Source of the DNA: Neoroseomonas eburnea
GTDB lineage: Bacteria > Pseudomonadota > Alphaproteobacteria > Acetobacterales > Acetobacteraceae
DNA length: 64,000 nt
Direction of reading: 5' to 3'
Assembly (NCBI RefSeq): GCF_018129005.1
Contig: NZ_JAAEDL010000003.1
Span: 186,001-250,000, forward strand
Below, one piece after another: positions 1 through 8,157 of this stretch. Under the pieces are notes generated by a model. It had not been told where the DNA came from and did no database searches. It was given only the letters and a program-made list of their open reading frames with translations. Within the stretch, counting starts at the first letter, position 1. Every line of letters begins with the position of its first letter. The position numbers and the translations under genes are program-made.

Positions 1-2
1 TC

Positions 3-371
3 GGCATCGCCAAGGGCGAGACGGAGAAGATGAAGCGCCAGCACGCGAAGAACTTCGAGTTCTTCGGCGCACCGGTGGGGCTGATCTTCACCATCGACCG
101 ACGGCTCGAGATCGGCTCCTGGCTCGACTACGGCATGTTCCTCGGCAACCTGACGGTCGCGGCACGGGGGATGGGTCTCGACACCTGCCCGCAGGCGGCC
201 TTCGCCTCCCACCACCGCACCATCCGCGCGCATCTGCCGATCCCCGAGGAGGAGGTGGTGATCTGCGGCATGGCGCTCGGCCATGCCGATCCGGAGGCGC
301 CGGAGAACGGCCTGGTGACGGAGCGCGCCCCGGCACGGGAATTCTGCCGCTTCCTCGGCTGGGACGACTGA
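3..371 (+). CDS. Nitroreductase family protein, C-terminal part (start lies outside the window)
   Basis: The reading frame is open from base 3 to TGA at 369-371, so the gene enters from the left edge and only about the last 122 residues are present. The stretch GMGLDTCPQAAF and the later CGMALGHADPEAPENG match the flavin-contacting helix and the closing segment (normally a GYPD-like turn followed by N) of FMN-dependent nitroreductases. Such enzymes use NAD(P)H to reduce nitroaromatics or quinones in the cytoplasm; the substrate cannot be told from sequence. The end of the protein, FCRFLGWDD, is intact. The family call is fairly secure, the specific role is not. Confidence 0.8.
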   Translation, partial: GIAKGETEKMKRQHAKNFEFFGAPVGLIFTIDRRLEIGSWLDYGMFLGNLTVAARGMGLDTCPQAAFASHHRTIRAHLPIPEEEVVICGMALGHADPEAPENGLVTERAPAREFCRFLGWDD

Positions 372-424
372 TCTGCCCGCCCGGCATGCCGTCGCGCCGA
401 CGCAGTCGGTGCGACCCGGACACG

Positions 425-465
425 GAAGGGAGGGGGTTCGGGGGAGGTTCCCCTCCCCCGACCTT
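425..465. repeat. Family B hairpin element, half copy B1
   Basis: Arms TCGGGGGAGG (438-447) and CCTCCCCCGA (452-461) pair perfectly around a TTCC loop, followed by CCTT. The same block recurs at 24663-24704. It ends five bases before the start codon of the transporter gene at 471, which has no visible Shine-Dalgarno sequence. Confidence 0.75.
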
Positions 466-470
466 TCCCC

Positions 471-1343
471 ATGCCCCCGCTGACCGGCCCTGCCCTCTGG
501 ACGCGGCTCGTCGTCATCGGCGCGCTCTGGGGCGCGGCCTTTCCGCTCATCCGCTGGCTCGCCTTCCATCTGCCGCCCTTCGCGCTGGCCGGCGTGCGCG
601 GCGCGCTCGCCGCGACGGCGGTACTGGTCTTCCTGTGGTTCCGACGTGAACTGCCCGGCATCGGCCGCTCCGTCGTGGTCGCGGCGCTGCTGCTCGGCAC
701 GCTGAACGGCGTGCTGCCGAACACGCTGATGCCGATGGCCCTGCAGCGGATCGAGGCGGCACCGGCCTCCCTGGTCCAGGCGGCGGGGCCGCTGGTGGTG
801 ACGCTGCTCGCCGCCGCCTTCCTCCCGGGCGAGGTGCCGACGCGGCGCATGCTGCTCGGCGTCGCGGTGGGATTCTGCGGCATCGCGCTGGTGATCGGTC
901 CGGATGGGCTCGGAGGCGGGACATTGCTGGGCGCGGCGCTGGTCTTCGGCGCGACCTTCTCCTACGCCGTCGGCACCATCTGGCTGCGGCGCGCGGATCG
1001 GGGACCGGCAGCGGCGCTCGCGCTGGCGCAGCAGGCGGTCTCGGCGGTGCTTTCCGGCAGCCTGGCCCTGGCGGTGGACGGGCCCGGCGCGCTGGTGCAG
1101 CCGCCGCAGGTCTGGGTGGTGGCGGTGGTGCTCGCCATCTTCGCGACCGCCGTGCCGCTCACGCTGTTCCTCGGCCTGGTGACGCGGGCGCGGGCGGCGG
1201 ATGCGGCGATGGTGGGCTACCTGCAGCCCGTCTTCGCGACGGCCATCGCCGCGGCCTGGCTGGGGGAGGTGCCGTCCTGGCGCGTCCTTGCCGGCGGCGC
1301 GGTGGTGCTGGCGGCGATCTGGCTGGTGACGGGGCGACGGTAG
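471..1343 (+). CDS. EamA/DMT-superfamily transporter
   Basis: This 290-residue protein is almost entirely hydrophobic, with about ten predicted membrane helices in two homologous halves. The layout and motifs such as GALWGAAFPLIRW near the N terminus and GYLQPVFATAIAAAWLGE near the C terminus are typical of the EamA (RhaT/YdcZ-like) drug/metabolite transporters. These are inner-membrane exporters or importers of small metabolites; the substrate is unknown. The start ATG at 471 follows directly on a family B hairpin, and no purine-rich ribosome binding site precedes it except within that hairpin. The next gene points toward it, so it is probably transcribed alone. Confidence 0.85.
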   Translation: MPPLTGPALWTRLVVIGALWGAAFPLIRWLAFHLPPFALAGVRGALAATAVLVFLWFRRELPGIGRSVVVAALLLGTLNGVLPNTLMPMALQRIEAAPASLVQAAGPLVVTLLAAAFLPGEVPTRRMLLGVAVGFCGIALVIGPDGLGGGTLLGAALVFGATFSYAVGTIWLRRADRGPAAALALAQQAVSAVLSGSLALAVDGPGALVQPPQVWVVAVVLAIFATAVPLTLFLGLVTRARAADAAMVGYLQPVFATAIAAAWLGEVPSWRVLAGGAVVLAAIWLVTGRR

Positions 1344-1477
1344 CCGGCGGCGGGCGCCTCATGCCGCATCGCCGGAAACCCCGGCTTCGGCGTGGAGCAC
1401 GGAGCCGGCGAGCCGCCCTCGCGCAAGTGCGGATGCGGTTCCCGGCGTCGCAGGCATCACGACGTCCGTCGCCGGCA

Positions 1478-2569
1478 TCAGAGGGCGAGGATGCGCGCGA
1501 CGCCGTATCGCCGGGCGAGTTCCGCCGCGATGACCGGCGCGCCGACGCCCACCGCCACCAGGATGATGAGGATATCCGGGTCGGAGACCCCGAATCCCTT
1601 CACCAGCACGATCCGCGTGCCGGCGAGCGCGAGGATATGCAGGAGGTAGATCGCCATGCTCCGCCGCCCGAGATAGGCGAAGGCTGCCCGGAGCCGGCCG
1701 CGCATCGCCGCGGCGACGGCGACGACGGCGGCAATGCCCGTGACGGCGGCGGGAATCGCGGCCTGCGACCAGGCGAGCATCGCGATGTCGATGGTGCGCA
1801 GGTCATCGAACCTCGCCGCGCCGACCGCCGCGACCGAATGCCCGAAGGTGGGCCAGGTCACGGCCGCCGCGACGCCGATGGCACCAGCCGCCTGCGCGCG
1901 TGAGAGAGGCGCCGGGGAAGCGAGCCATCCGCGCGCTCCGACAAAGCCACCAAGAGCGAAAAAGGGCAGCATCGTCAGCCCCATCGAGAAGACCAGCGGC
2001 AGACCCTCCGGCTTCGCGAGGCACAGCGCGAGCGACACCGCCAGCAGACCGGTCGCGCCGATGACCGGCAGGGCCAGCGCCGCCACCACCTGCACGACGA
2101 ACAGGACGTAGAGGAACCAGAACTGCCCCGGCGGCCAGGTGAACAGCATGCCGACGAAGGCGCCGCCGAGGTCGGTCCCGGGCGCATTCACGAGGTCCGC
2201 GGCCGCATACACGACGAGAATCTGGACCGAGCACCACAGGAAATAGGGCCAGACGATGCCGGTCATGGCGCGCCTTGCGACATCCGCCCCGCCGGCGCCG
2301 AGCCGATGCGGGAAGAACAGCCCGGAGAGGAAGAAGAACAGCGGCATGTGGAAGAAGTAGAGCACCAGCAGCAGCGGCCTGAACCAGCCGGTCTTGGGCT
2401 CGATCCCGCCCTCCATCAGGCCGCCGATCGCGTGACCGACCACCACGAGCAGGATGCCGACACCCTTCGCGGCATCGACCCAGTCGAGCCTCGCCCCGAC
2501 GGCCAGGTCCGCAGCCTGGCGCGCGGGCGCCAGGCTGGCAATCGGGGACAGCTTGAGCACCTGGGCCAT
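1478..2569 (-). CDS. Acyltransferase 3 family membrane protein
   Basis: A polytopic membrane protein of 363 residues. Near the N terminus it carries RLDWVDAAKGVGILLVVVGHAIGG, which includes the D-x-x-K-G-x-x-I and VVGH features of the acyltransferase 3 family (OafA/OpgC/NodX type). The histidine in VVGH is the presumed catalytic residue. A second family signature is FHMPLFFFLSGLFF. These enzymes transfer acetyl or succinyl groups across the inner membrane to sugars of LPS, glucans or other surface polymers. The ATG at 2569 was chosen over an upstream TTG (2605), which lacks a ribosome binding site and would add an atypical charged leader. The acceptor is unknown. Confidence 0.8.
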   Translation of the reverse strand: MAQVLKLSPIASLAPARQAADLAVGARLDWVDAAKGVGILLVVVGHAIGGLMEGGIEPKTGWFRPLLLVLYFFHMPLFFFLSGLFFPHRLGAGGADVARRAMTGIVWPYFLWCSVQILVVYAAADLVNAPGTDLGGAFVGMLFTWPPGQFWFLYVLFVVQVVAALALPVIGATGLLAVSLALCLAKPEGLPLVFSMGLTMLPFFALGGFVGARGWLASPAPLSRAQAAGAIGVAAAVTWPTFGHSVAAVGAARFDDLRTIDIAMLAWSQAAIPAAVTGIAAVVAVAAAMRGRLRAAFAYLGRRSMAIYLLHILALAGTRIVLVKGFGVSDPDILIILVAVGVGAPVIAAELARRYGVARILAL

Positions 2570-2644
2570 GCCGCGCTTGTCCCGCGGGCCTGCCGCCCGG
2601 CTCAACGAGAGGCCGGGAAAACTTATGAATCGATAACGAAATAG

Positions 2645-3433
2645 TTACCCTGGACCGGCCCGGTCCTTTGCCGGCATGCGGGTGAAGATCCGGTTGCGCA
2701 GCGTCGGCGGCAGCGCCCCCACGAAACGCGCCATCGCATAGGTCGGCCAGGGATAGGCGATGCGCAGGCGGCCGCGCGCGATGCCGGCGAGCGTCCTCCG
2801 CGCCGCTTCCTCGGCATCCATCAGGAAGGGCATGGGGAAGGCGTTCGTCGCCGTCATCGGCGTGCGGACATAGCCGGGGCAGACGGCGTGCAGGCGGATG
2901 CCGCGGCGGCGCTCGGTGCCGTCCAGCGCCTCCGTCCAGCGCTGCACCGCTGCCTTGGTGGCGCAATAGGCAGGCGCGCCCGGCGCCGCGACGAAGGCGG
3001 CGAGCGAGGCGATCACCGCGATCCGCCCCCTCACCCCATCCGCCCCCGGCGGCTGAGCCGCCATCGCCCCGATCGCCGGCAGGGCGGTGTTCAGCACGCC
3101 GGTCACGTTGGTCTCGAAGATGCGGCGGGATTGGTCCGGGGGCTCCGTGTCGTCGCCCGTCCCGGCCGAGATGCCGGCATTGGCGATCACCAGGTCGAGC
3201 CGCCCGGCGCCTGCGATCCATTCGGCCATGCCGGCGGCATCCGTCACGCTCAGGACCACGGGGCGCACCTCCGCGCCCTTGGCGCGGCAGGCGGCGGCAG
3301 CCTGCTCCAGCCGGTCCGCGTCGCGGCCGGACAGGTGCAGCACCGCGCCCGGCCGGGCGCAGGCCTCGGCCAGCGCGCGCCCCAGGCCGGAGGAGGCGCC
3401 GGTGATCAGCACATGGGTCCAGGCGGCTTGCAT
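2645..3433 (-). CDS. Short-chain dehydrogenase/reductase (SDR)
   Basis: This 262-residue classical SDR has the Rossmann dinucleotide motif TGASSGLG at residues 10-17, the structural NAG motif, a catalytic serine in IASLAAF and the active-site YCATK (Y-x-x-x-K). The G-x-x-x-G-x-G pattern with downstream SGRD favours NADP(H). The substrate is unknown. The open frame extends much further upstream (to 4492), but that extension lies antisense to yicC and gmk; the ATG at 3433 gives a normal SDR length. It is divergent from yicC with only 30 bases between the two start codons, so the two promoters must overlap or sit inside the neighbouring gene. Confidence 0.88.
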   Translation of the reverse strand: MQAAWTHVLITGASSGLGRALAEACARPGAVLHLSGRDADRLEQAAAACRAKGAEVRPVVLSVTDAAGMAEWIAGAGRLDLVIANAGISAGTGDDTEPPDQSRRIFETNVTGVLNTALPAIGAMAAQPPGADGVRGRIAVIASLAAFVAAPGAPAYCATKAAVQRWTEALDGTERRRGIRLHAVCPGYVRTPMTATNAFPMPFLMDAEEAARRTLAGIARGRLRIAYPWPTYAMARFVGALPPTLRNRIFTRMPAKDRAGPG

Positions 3434-3463
3434 CGGCTTCCTCCGCGGGGGAGAAGCGGCGCC

Positions 3464-4369
3464 ATGGCCAGATCCCCCCTCTCCTCCATGACCGGCTTCG
3501 CCCGCGAGGGCGGCACGCTGCCGGACGGTTCCTCCTTCCTGTGGGAAGTGCGCAGCGTCAACGGCCGCGGCCTCGATATCCGCCTGCGCCTGCCCAACGG
3601 CTTCGACGCGCTGGAATCCGGCCTGAAGGAGGCGGCGGGGCGGGTGCTGAAGCGCGGCAACGTCTCCGCCACCCTGACGGTGAAGCGCGAGGAACGCACC
3701 GCCGCGCGGCTGACGCCCGATCCGGCCGCGCTGGAGCAGGCGCTGAAGATCGCCCTCGACCTCGCCGCCCGCATCCCAGGCTGCCCGCCGCCGCGCGCCG
3801 AGGCGCTGCTGACCCTGCCCGGCGTGCTGCGCGCCGAGGCCACCGAACCCGACGAGGCGGAGGAGGAGGCGAAGCGCGCCGCCATCGCCGTCGCCTTCAC
3901 CCGCGCGCTGGACGGGCTGGTGGCGTCCCGCCGGACGGAGGGCGCGAAGCTCGCCGACATCCTCACCGTGCTGCTGGATGAGGTCGCCGCGCTGCGCGAG
4001 CTCGCCGGCAAGGAAGCCGCCGACCAGCCCGCCCTGCACCGGCAGCGGCTGCTGGAAGCCCTCGCCGCCCTGCTGGAAGGCGAGCGCCGCGTGCCGGAAG
4101 ACCGGCTCGCGCAGGAGGTCGCGCTGCTGGCGACGAAGTCCGATGTGCGGGAAGAACTGGACCGGCTGTCGGCGCACATCGCCGAGGCGCGCCGGCTGCT
4201 GACTTCCGGCGAGGCGATCGGCCGCAAGCTCGACTTCCTGACGCAGGAATTCGTGCGCGAGGCCAATACGCTGTGCAGCAAGTCGTCCAGCACGGCGCTG
4301 ACCCGCATCGGGCTGGAGCTGAAGGCGGCGATCGAACGGCTCAAGGAGCAGTCCGCGAATGTCGAATGA
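3464..4369 (+). CDS. yicC: YicC family endoribonuclease
   Basis: The 301-residue protein starts with SMTGFARE, the hallmark N terminus of the YicC/YloC family, continues with WEVRSVNGRGLDIRLRLP, and ends with the DUF1732 region (GRKLDFLTQEFVREANTLCSKS). Members are reported to be endoribonucleases that help turn over small RNAs. The stop overlaps the start of gmk by 11 bases, a common alphaproteobacterial arrangement that implies co-transcription and translational coupling. The start ATG at 3464 fits the family N terminus exactly. Length is usual for the family. Confidence 0.93.
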   Translation: MARSPLSSMTGFAREGGTLPDGSSFLWEVRSVNGRGLDIRLRLPNGFDALESGLKEAAGRVLKRGNVSATLTVKREERTAARLTPDPAALEQALKIALDLAARIPGCPPPRAEALLTLPGVLRAEATEPDEAEEEAKRAAIAVAFTRALDGLVASRRTEGAKLADILTVLLDEVAALRELAGKEAADQPALHRQRLLEALAALLEGERRVPEDRLAQEVALLATKSDVREELDRLSAHIAEARRLLTSGEAIGRKLDFLTQEFVREANTLCSKSSSTALTRIGLELKAAIERLKEQSANVE

Positions 4370-4994
4370 CGGCATCGCGCGGCGCGGCCTCTGCCTGGTG
4401 CTCGCCGCGGCGCCGGGGGCGGGCAAGACCTCCGTCTCCCGCGCGCTGCTGGAAACCGAGCCGGAGCTCTCCCTGTCCATCAGCGCCACCACGCGCGCCC
4501 CGCGCCCCGCCGAGCAGGAGGGCGTGCACTACTTCTTCAAGACCCAGGACGCCTTCGACGCCATGGCCGCGCGCGGCGAGTTCCTGGAACATGCGCGCTT
4601 CCTCGGCCGGTCCTACGGCACGCCGCGCGGGCCGGTGGAAGCGGCGCTCGCCGCCGGGCGGGACGTGCTGTTCGACATCGAATGGCAGGGCCATCGCCAG
4701 ATGAAGGCCGGGCTGCCGGAGGACGTGGTCGGCATTTTCCTGCTGCCCCCTTCCCTGCCGGACCTCGAAGCCCGGCTGCGCAACCGTGGCCAGGACGGGC
4801 CGGAGGAGATCGCCAAGCGCATGGCGGCGGCGCGCGAGGAGATCACCCATTGGGACGAGTTCGACCATGTGGTGGTGAACCGGGACTTCGCCGCGACGGT
4901 CGCGCAGGTGCGCGCCATCCTGCATGCGGCGCGCAGCGAGCGGCGGCGGCAGCCGGGGATGGCGGGGTTCATCGCGCGGCTGCTGGCCGGATGA
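4359..4994 (+). CDS. gmk: Guanylate kinase
   Basis: This 211-residue cytosolic enzyme phosphorylates GMP to GDP with ATP in purine nucleotide synthesis. The P-loop reads APGAGKTS (most homologues have GPSGAGKS, so the loop is a little unusual but retains GxGKT). The GMP-binding stretch SATTRAPRPAEQEGVHYFF and the later GTPRGPV and VLFDIEWQG segments are typical. The start overlaps the end of yicC. A family A repeat element begins 16 bases after its stop codon. Confidence 0.95.
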   Translation: MSNDGIARRGLCLVLAAAPGAGKTSVSRALLETEPELSLSISATTRAPRPAEQEGVHYFFKTQDAFDAMAARGEFLEHARFLGRSYGTPRGPVEAALAAGRDVLFDIEWQGHRQMKAGLPEDVVGIFLLPPSLPDLEARLRNRGQDGPEEIAKRMAAAREEITHWDEFDHVVVNRDFAATVAQVRAILHAARSERRRQPGMAGFIARLLAG

Positions 4995-5010
4995 TCGGCG
5001 CAGGCGCACC

Positions 5011-5144
5011 GGAGAGGGGCGCCGCCCCTCTCCGAACCTCTCCCCGCCGAGGGCCGAAGGGCCCTCGGAACCCATGACTCCGGTTCCGGTTTCCAAAGGC
5101 CCTTCGGCCTTTGGTGGGGTGGTTCGGAGGGGCAAGGCCCCTCC
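5011..5144. repeat. Family A element, full mirrored copy A1 (four hairpins)
   Basis: Four consecutive hairpins fill the gap between gmk and the AEC gene. They are GGAGAGGGGC/GCCCCTCTCC (5011-5033), CCGAGGGC/GCCCTCGG (5047-5068), CCAAAGGCC/GGCCTTTGG with a CTTC loop (5093-5114) and GGAGGGGC/GCCCCTCC (5126-5144). Order and spacing match copies at 45871-46090 and 54182-54318. No T-run follows any hairpin. Confidence 0.85.
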
Positions 5145-5160
5145 GGCGCACGCCTGACCC

Positions 5161-6084
5161 ATGGGCGTCATCCTCGACATCGTCGCGCCGGTCTTCGCCA
5201 TCGTCGGCCTCGGCTACCTGGCGGCGGTCCGGGGCCTGGTGGACCAGGCCGGCTTCCGCGGCCTCAACGACTTCGCCTTCTCCCTTGCCGCGCCGGCGCT
5301 GCTCTTCGTCGGCGGCACCTCGGGCCATGTCGGCGGAGGGCCAGCGGCCGTCGCCTTCTTCGTCCCGGCCGTCATCCTCTATGGCGGCGCGCTGCTGCTG
5401 GCGGCGCGGCGGATGGCGATGCCGCTCGGGGAAGCCGGGCTCTTCGCGCTGAACTGCACCTTCGGCAACACGGTGATGATGGGCATCCCGCTGATCGCGG
5501 CCACCTTCGGCCAGGCCGGGCTGCCCATCCTGATCACCATCATCGCGCTGCATTCCATGGTGCTGCTGACGCTCGGCACGGTGGTCGCCGAGGTCGGGCT
5601 GCATCGCCACGCGCCCTGGCGGCGGATCGTCGTCGCGACCTTCGCCGGCATCGCGCGCAACCCGGTGGTCGCCACGGTCTTCGTCGCACTGGCCTGGAGC
5701 ACGATCGGCCTGCCGGTGCCCGGCGTGATGCGGCGGACGCTGGAAATGCTCGGCGCCGCGACGCCGCCGGTGGCGCTGTTCTGCCTCGGCGGATCGCTCG
5801 CCGCCTTCAGCGCCGGGCAGTCGTGGCGGGAGGTCGCCTGGGCGACGGTGCTGAAGCTCGCCGCGCTGCCGCTGATGGTCTGGGGGGCCTGCACGCTGCT
5901 CGCGCTCTCCCCGCTGGAGACCGGCGTGGCGGTGATGACGGCGGCGCTGCCCACCGGGGCCAACGCCTTCCTGCTGGCGCGGCGCTACGCGACCGGGGCG
6001 GACCGGTCGGGGGCGACGGTGCTGGTCTCGACGGTGATCTCGGTGTTCACCCTGGCGGCGGTGCTCGCCTGGATCCGCCCGTGA
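5161..6084 (+). CDS. AEC family transporter (auxin efflux carrier-like)
   Basis: A 307-residue membrane protein with about ten hydrophobic segments in two halves. Features recognisable for the AEC (PF03547) family are the opening VFAIVGLGYLAA, the central LNCTFGNTVMMGIPL (asparagine/glycine-rich discontinuous helix) and the late TAALPTGANAFLLARRY. Bacterial AEC members move small dicarboxylates such as malate or malonate; the cargo here is unknown. The ATG at 5161 lies 16 bases after the last hairpin of element A1. Confidence 0.88.
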   Translation: MGVILDIVAPVFAIVGLGYLAAVRGLVDQAGFRGLNDFAFSLAAPALLFVGGTSGHVGGGPAAVAFFVPAVILYGGALLLAARRMAMPLGEAGLFALNCTFGNTVMMGIPLIAATFGQAGLPILITIIALHSMVLLTLGTVVAEVGLHRHAPWRRIVVATFAGIARNPVVATVFVALAWSTIGLPVPGVMRRTLEMLGAATPPVALFCLGGSLAAFSAGQSWREVAWATVLKLAALPLMVWGACTLLALSPLETGVAVMTAALPTGANAFLLARRYATGADRSGATVLVSTVISVFTLAAVLAWIRP

Positions 6085-6119
6085 CGGCGGCGGGGCCGGA
6101 TGCCCGGCCCCGCACCGGA

Positions 6120-6686
6120 TCAGGCCCGCAGGGCGGGAAGCATGCGGCGCAGCGTGCCGTCGCGCAGCACGAGGTGGTGCCACAGCGCGGCGGCGACATG
6201 CAGCGCGACCAGCGCCAGCAGCAGGTTGGCGATAACCTCATGCGCCTCGCCCCAGACCCTGCCGCCGCCGATCGGAAAGGGCGCCGGGATGACGTTGTCG
6301 CCGAAGATCGCGAGGCGACGGCCGCGCGCCCAGCGGTCCAAGGCGCCGGTCAGCGGCAGCGCGACCATCATCGCGTAAAGCGCCCAATGCATCGCTCCAG
6401 CGGCGAGACGGGCGGCCAGGCTGCCTTCGAGCGGCGGCTGCGGCAGCAGCAGGCGCCGCAGCAGCCGGATCATCACCAGCCCGAAGACCAGCGTGCCGAG
6501 GCTGTAATGCACCATCATCACGGTGTCGCGCTGCGGCCCGCGCGGCCAGTCCTCCAGGGTGAGGCCGAGCGCGAAGGCGGCGACCAGCAGCGCGGCGGCG
6601 CCCCAGTGCAGCAGCATCGTCGTCGTGCCGTGGTTGGGTGCCGAAGGCGCGCCGCCCGGCAGCCGGGCTTGGGCAGAGGTGGTCAT
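6120..6686 (-). CDS. Cytochrome b561 family protein
   Basis: The 188-residue protein has four membrane helices with well-placed histidines for two b-type haems: LLHW near residue 26, MVHYSLG near 59, MHWALY near 98 and the ALHVAAALWHH helix near 160. This is the bacterial cytochrome b561 (CybB-like) architecture, which moves electrons between the quinone pool and periplasmic acceptors. It sits just downstream of a PepSY-domain gene on the same strand and next to a divergent PepSY and two-component set. The group is probably a regulon responding to an envelope or redox/metal signal. The partner electron carrier is unknown. Confidence 0.87.
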   Translation of the reverse strand: MTTSAQARLPGGAPSAPNHGTTTMLLHWGAAALLVAAFALGLTLEDWPRGPQRDTVMMVHYSLGTLVFGLVMIRLLRRLLLPQPPLEGSLAARLAAGAMHWALYAMMVALPLTGALDRWARGRRLAIFGDNVIPAPFPIGGGRVWGEAHEVIANLLLALVALHVAAALWHHLVLRDGTLRRMLPALRA

Positions 6687-6754
6687 GGCAGGATCCTCAA
6701 GGCGGTCAGGCTGCCCGGCCGATCAGCCGGCCGGGCACGGGGCGCGGCATGCGG

Positions 6755-7057
6755 TCAGCGGCTGCGGCGGGTGACGGCGCCGGTGGTCGCATCGACGCGG
6801 AGCGCGACGCGGCGGCCCTCGGCGTCGGAGGCCTTCACCTCCCACTGGCCGTGCTCCCAGTCGAGTTCGCGGACCGGGCCGTAGCCGGCGGCACGCACCG
6901 CCGCCACGGCAGCGGCCGCATCGACGCGGGCGGCGGTGACGGCGCGGTTCTCCTCGGTGCGGCGGTCGTCGCGGTCGGAGGCCATGGCGGGCACGAAGGG
7001 CGTCGCTGCGGCGAGTGCGAGGGCCAGCGCGGCGGCAGGGCGGAAACGGCGGATCAC
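6755..7057 (-). CDS. Secreted PepSY domain protein
   Basis: A 100-residue protein with an N-terminal signal peptide (IRRFRPAAALALALAAATPFVPAMAS, cleavage after AMA). One PepSY domain follows, recognisable from AVAAVRAAGYGPVRELDWEHGQWEVKA and the closing VDATTGAVTRRS. PepSY modules are small periplasmic domains thought to inhibit proteases or serve as sensors. The GTG at 7057 was chosen because GAGGAGAA lies six bases upstream; a TTG at 7096 has no such site. It reads toward the cytochrome b561 gene, and its promoter region holds the paired operator at 7122-7160. Confidence 0.85.
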   Translation of the reverse strand: MIRRFRPAAALALALAAATPFVPAMASDRDDRRTEENRAVTAARVDAAAAVAAVRAAGYGPVRELDWEHGQWEVKASDAEGRRVALRVDATTGAVTRRSR

Positions 7058-7121
7058 GGTGTTCTCCTCGGGATGTCGATTGCGGTGCTTCCGCAACGGG
7101 GCGCATCCTCCGTCCCGCCAC

Positions 7122-7160
7122 CTGAACCGGCGCTGAGCCGCCCGTTCAGCCGGGGTTCAG
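7122..7160. promoter_or_regulatory. Divergent four-box operator, probably for the adjacent OmpR-type regulator
   Basis: Four hexamers occur at a strict 11-bp period with five-base spacers: CTGAAC (7122-7127), CTGAGC (7133-7138), GTTCAG (7144-7149) and GTTCAG (7155-7160). The last two are direct repeats; the first two are their reverse complement, with one mismatch. Each pair therefore faces one of the two divergent transcripts. Hexamer-N5-hexamer direct repeats are the standard binding sites of OmpR/PhoB-family dimers, and such a regulator is encoded at 7498. Seen directly: the boxes and spacing. Inferred: the binding protein. Confidence 0.8.
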
Positions 7161-7183
7161 GTGGCCTGCGTCAGCCTTCGCCC

Positions 7184-7498
7184 ATGCGCCGAGCCCTGTT
7201 CCTGCTGCCTCTGCTGCCCCTCCTCGCCCAACCGGCGCACGCCTCTGACCGGCGCGACCACGAACGCGCGCGCGCCGCCCTCGCCGCGGGGGAGATCCGC
7301 CCCCTCGCGGATCTGCTCGCCGAGGTCGAACGCCGCTACGTCGGCACCGTGATCGAGACCGAGCTCGATCGCGACAACGGCCGCTGGGTCTATGAGTTCA
7401 AGCTGCTGCCGCCCTCCGGCCGCGTCTTCGAGATCAAGCTCGACGCGGCGACCGGGGCGCTGATCCGCAGCCGCGGGCCGGTGCAGGAACGCCGCTGA
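7184..7498 (+). CDS. Secreted PepSY domain protein
   Basis: A 104-residue exported protein with a signal peptide (LFLLPLLPLLAQPAHAS, cleavage after AHA). The single PepSY domain includes GEIRPLADLLAEVERRY, GTVIETELDRDNGRWVYEFKLL and the end IKLDAATGALIRS. It is the first gene of a PepSY, response regulator, histidine kinase operon; its stop overlaps the regulator start as TGATG. Small PepSY proteins next to two-component systems are common and may modulate the sensor in the periplasm. No Shine-Dalgarno sequence precedes the ATG, and the operator ends only 23 bases upstream, so a leaderless transcript is possible. Confidence 0.88.
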   Translation: MRRALFLLPLLPLLAQPAHASDRRDHERARAALAAGEIRPLADLLAEVERRYVGTVIETELDRDNGRWVYEFKLLPPSGRVFEIKLDAATGALIRSRGPVQERR

Positions 7499-8157
7499 TG
7501 CGCGCCCTCGTCGTCGAGGACCATGCGGCGCTCGCCGGCCAGCTCCGCGACGCGCTCGCCGAGGCCGGCTTCGTCACCGATGTCGCGGCGGATGGGGAGG
7601 AAGCGCTCTTCCTCGGCGAGACCGAGCCCTATGACGCAGTGGTGCTCGACCTCGGCCTGCCGCGGCTCGACGGGCTGTCGGTGCTGAAGCGCTGGCGCGC
7701 CGGTGGGCGCGGCATGCCGGTGCTGATCCTGACCGCGCGCGACGCCTGGAGCGAGAAGGTCGCCGGCCTCAATGCCGGCGCCGACGACTACCTCGCCAAG
7801 CCCTTCGTGATGCCGGAGCTGGTGGCGCGGCTTCACGCCCTGGTGCGCCGCGCGCATGGCCACAGCAGGCCGGAGATCGCACTCGGCCGGCTGGTGGTGG
7901 ACACGGCGGCGCGGCGGGTGCTGCTCGACGACGCGCCGGTGCGGCTGACCGGCCTCGAATACCGGCTGCTCGCCTACCTGGCGCTGCGCGCCGGGGAGGT
8001 GGTGTCCAAGACCGAGCTCACAGAGCACCTCTACGCGCAGGATTTCGACCGCGACAGCAACACGCTGGAGGTGGTGGTCGGCCGCCTGCGCCGGAAGCTC
8101 GGCGAAGGCCTGATCGAGACGCTGCGCGGCCAGGGCTACCGGCTGGCGGCCGGATGA
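7498..8157 (+). CDS. OmpR/PhoB-family response regulator
   Basis: 219 residues: an N-terminal receiver domain (acidic pair E7-D8, phosphorylation site D51 in VVLDLGLP, conserved lysine in YLAKPF near residue 100) and a C-terminal winged helix ending in DSNTLEVVVGRLRRKL and LRGQGYRLA. The type is close to QseB/PmrA/TctD regulators. It is co-transcribed with the PepSY gene before it and the kinase after it (ATGA overlap at 8154-8157). It most likely binds the 11-bp-spaced GTTCAG boxes at 7122-7160 and controls both divergent units. The signal is unknown. Confidence 0.95.
   Translation: MRALVVEDHAALAGQLRDALAEAGFVTDVAADGEEALFLGETEPYDAVVLDLGLPRLDGLSVLKRWRAGGRGMPVLILTARDAWSEKVAGLNAGADDYLAKPFVMPELVARLHALVRRAHGHSRPEIALGRLVVDTAARRVLLDDAPVRLTGLEYRLLAYLALRAGEVVSKTELTEHLYAQDFDRDSNTLEVVVGRLRRKLGEGLIETLRGQGYRLAAG

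Noticed and set aside
3434..4492. N-terminal extension of the SDR gene across yicC and gmk
   Set aside because: The frame is open by composition only. The SDR fold starts at the ATG at 3433, and the extension is antisense to two conserved genes.
5093..5114. Family A hairpins as ordinary intrinsic terminators
   Set aside because: Stems are strong, but none is followed by a run of T. They could aid Rho-independent pausing or protect mRNA ends, but a terminator call is not supported.
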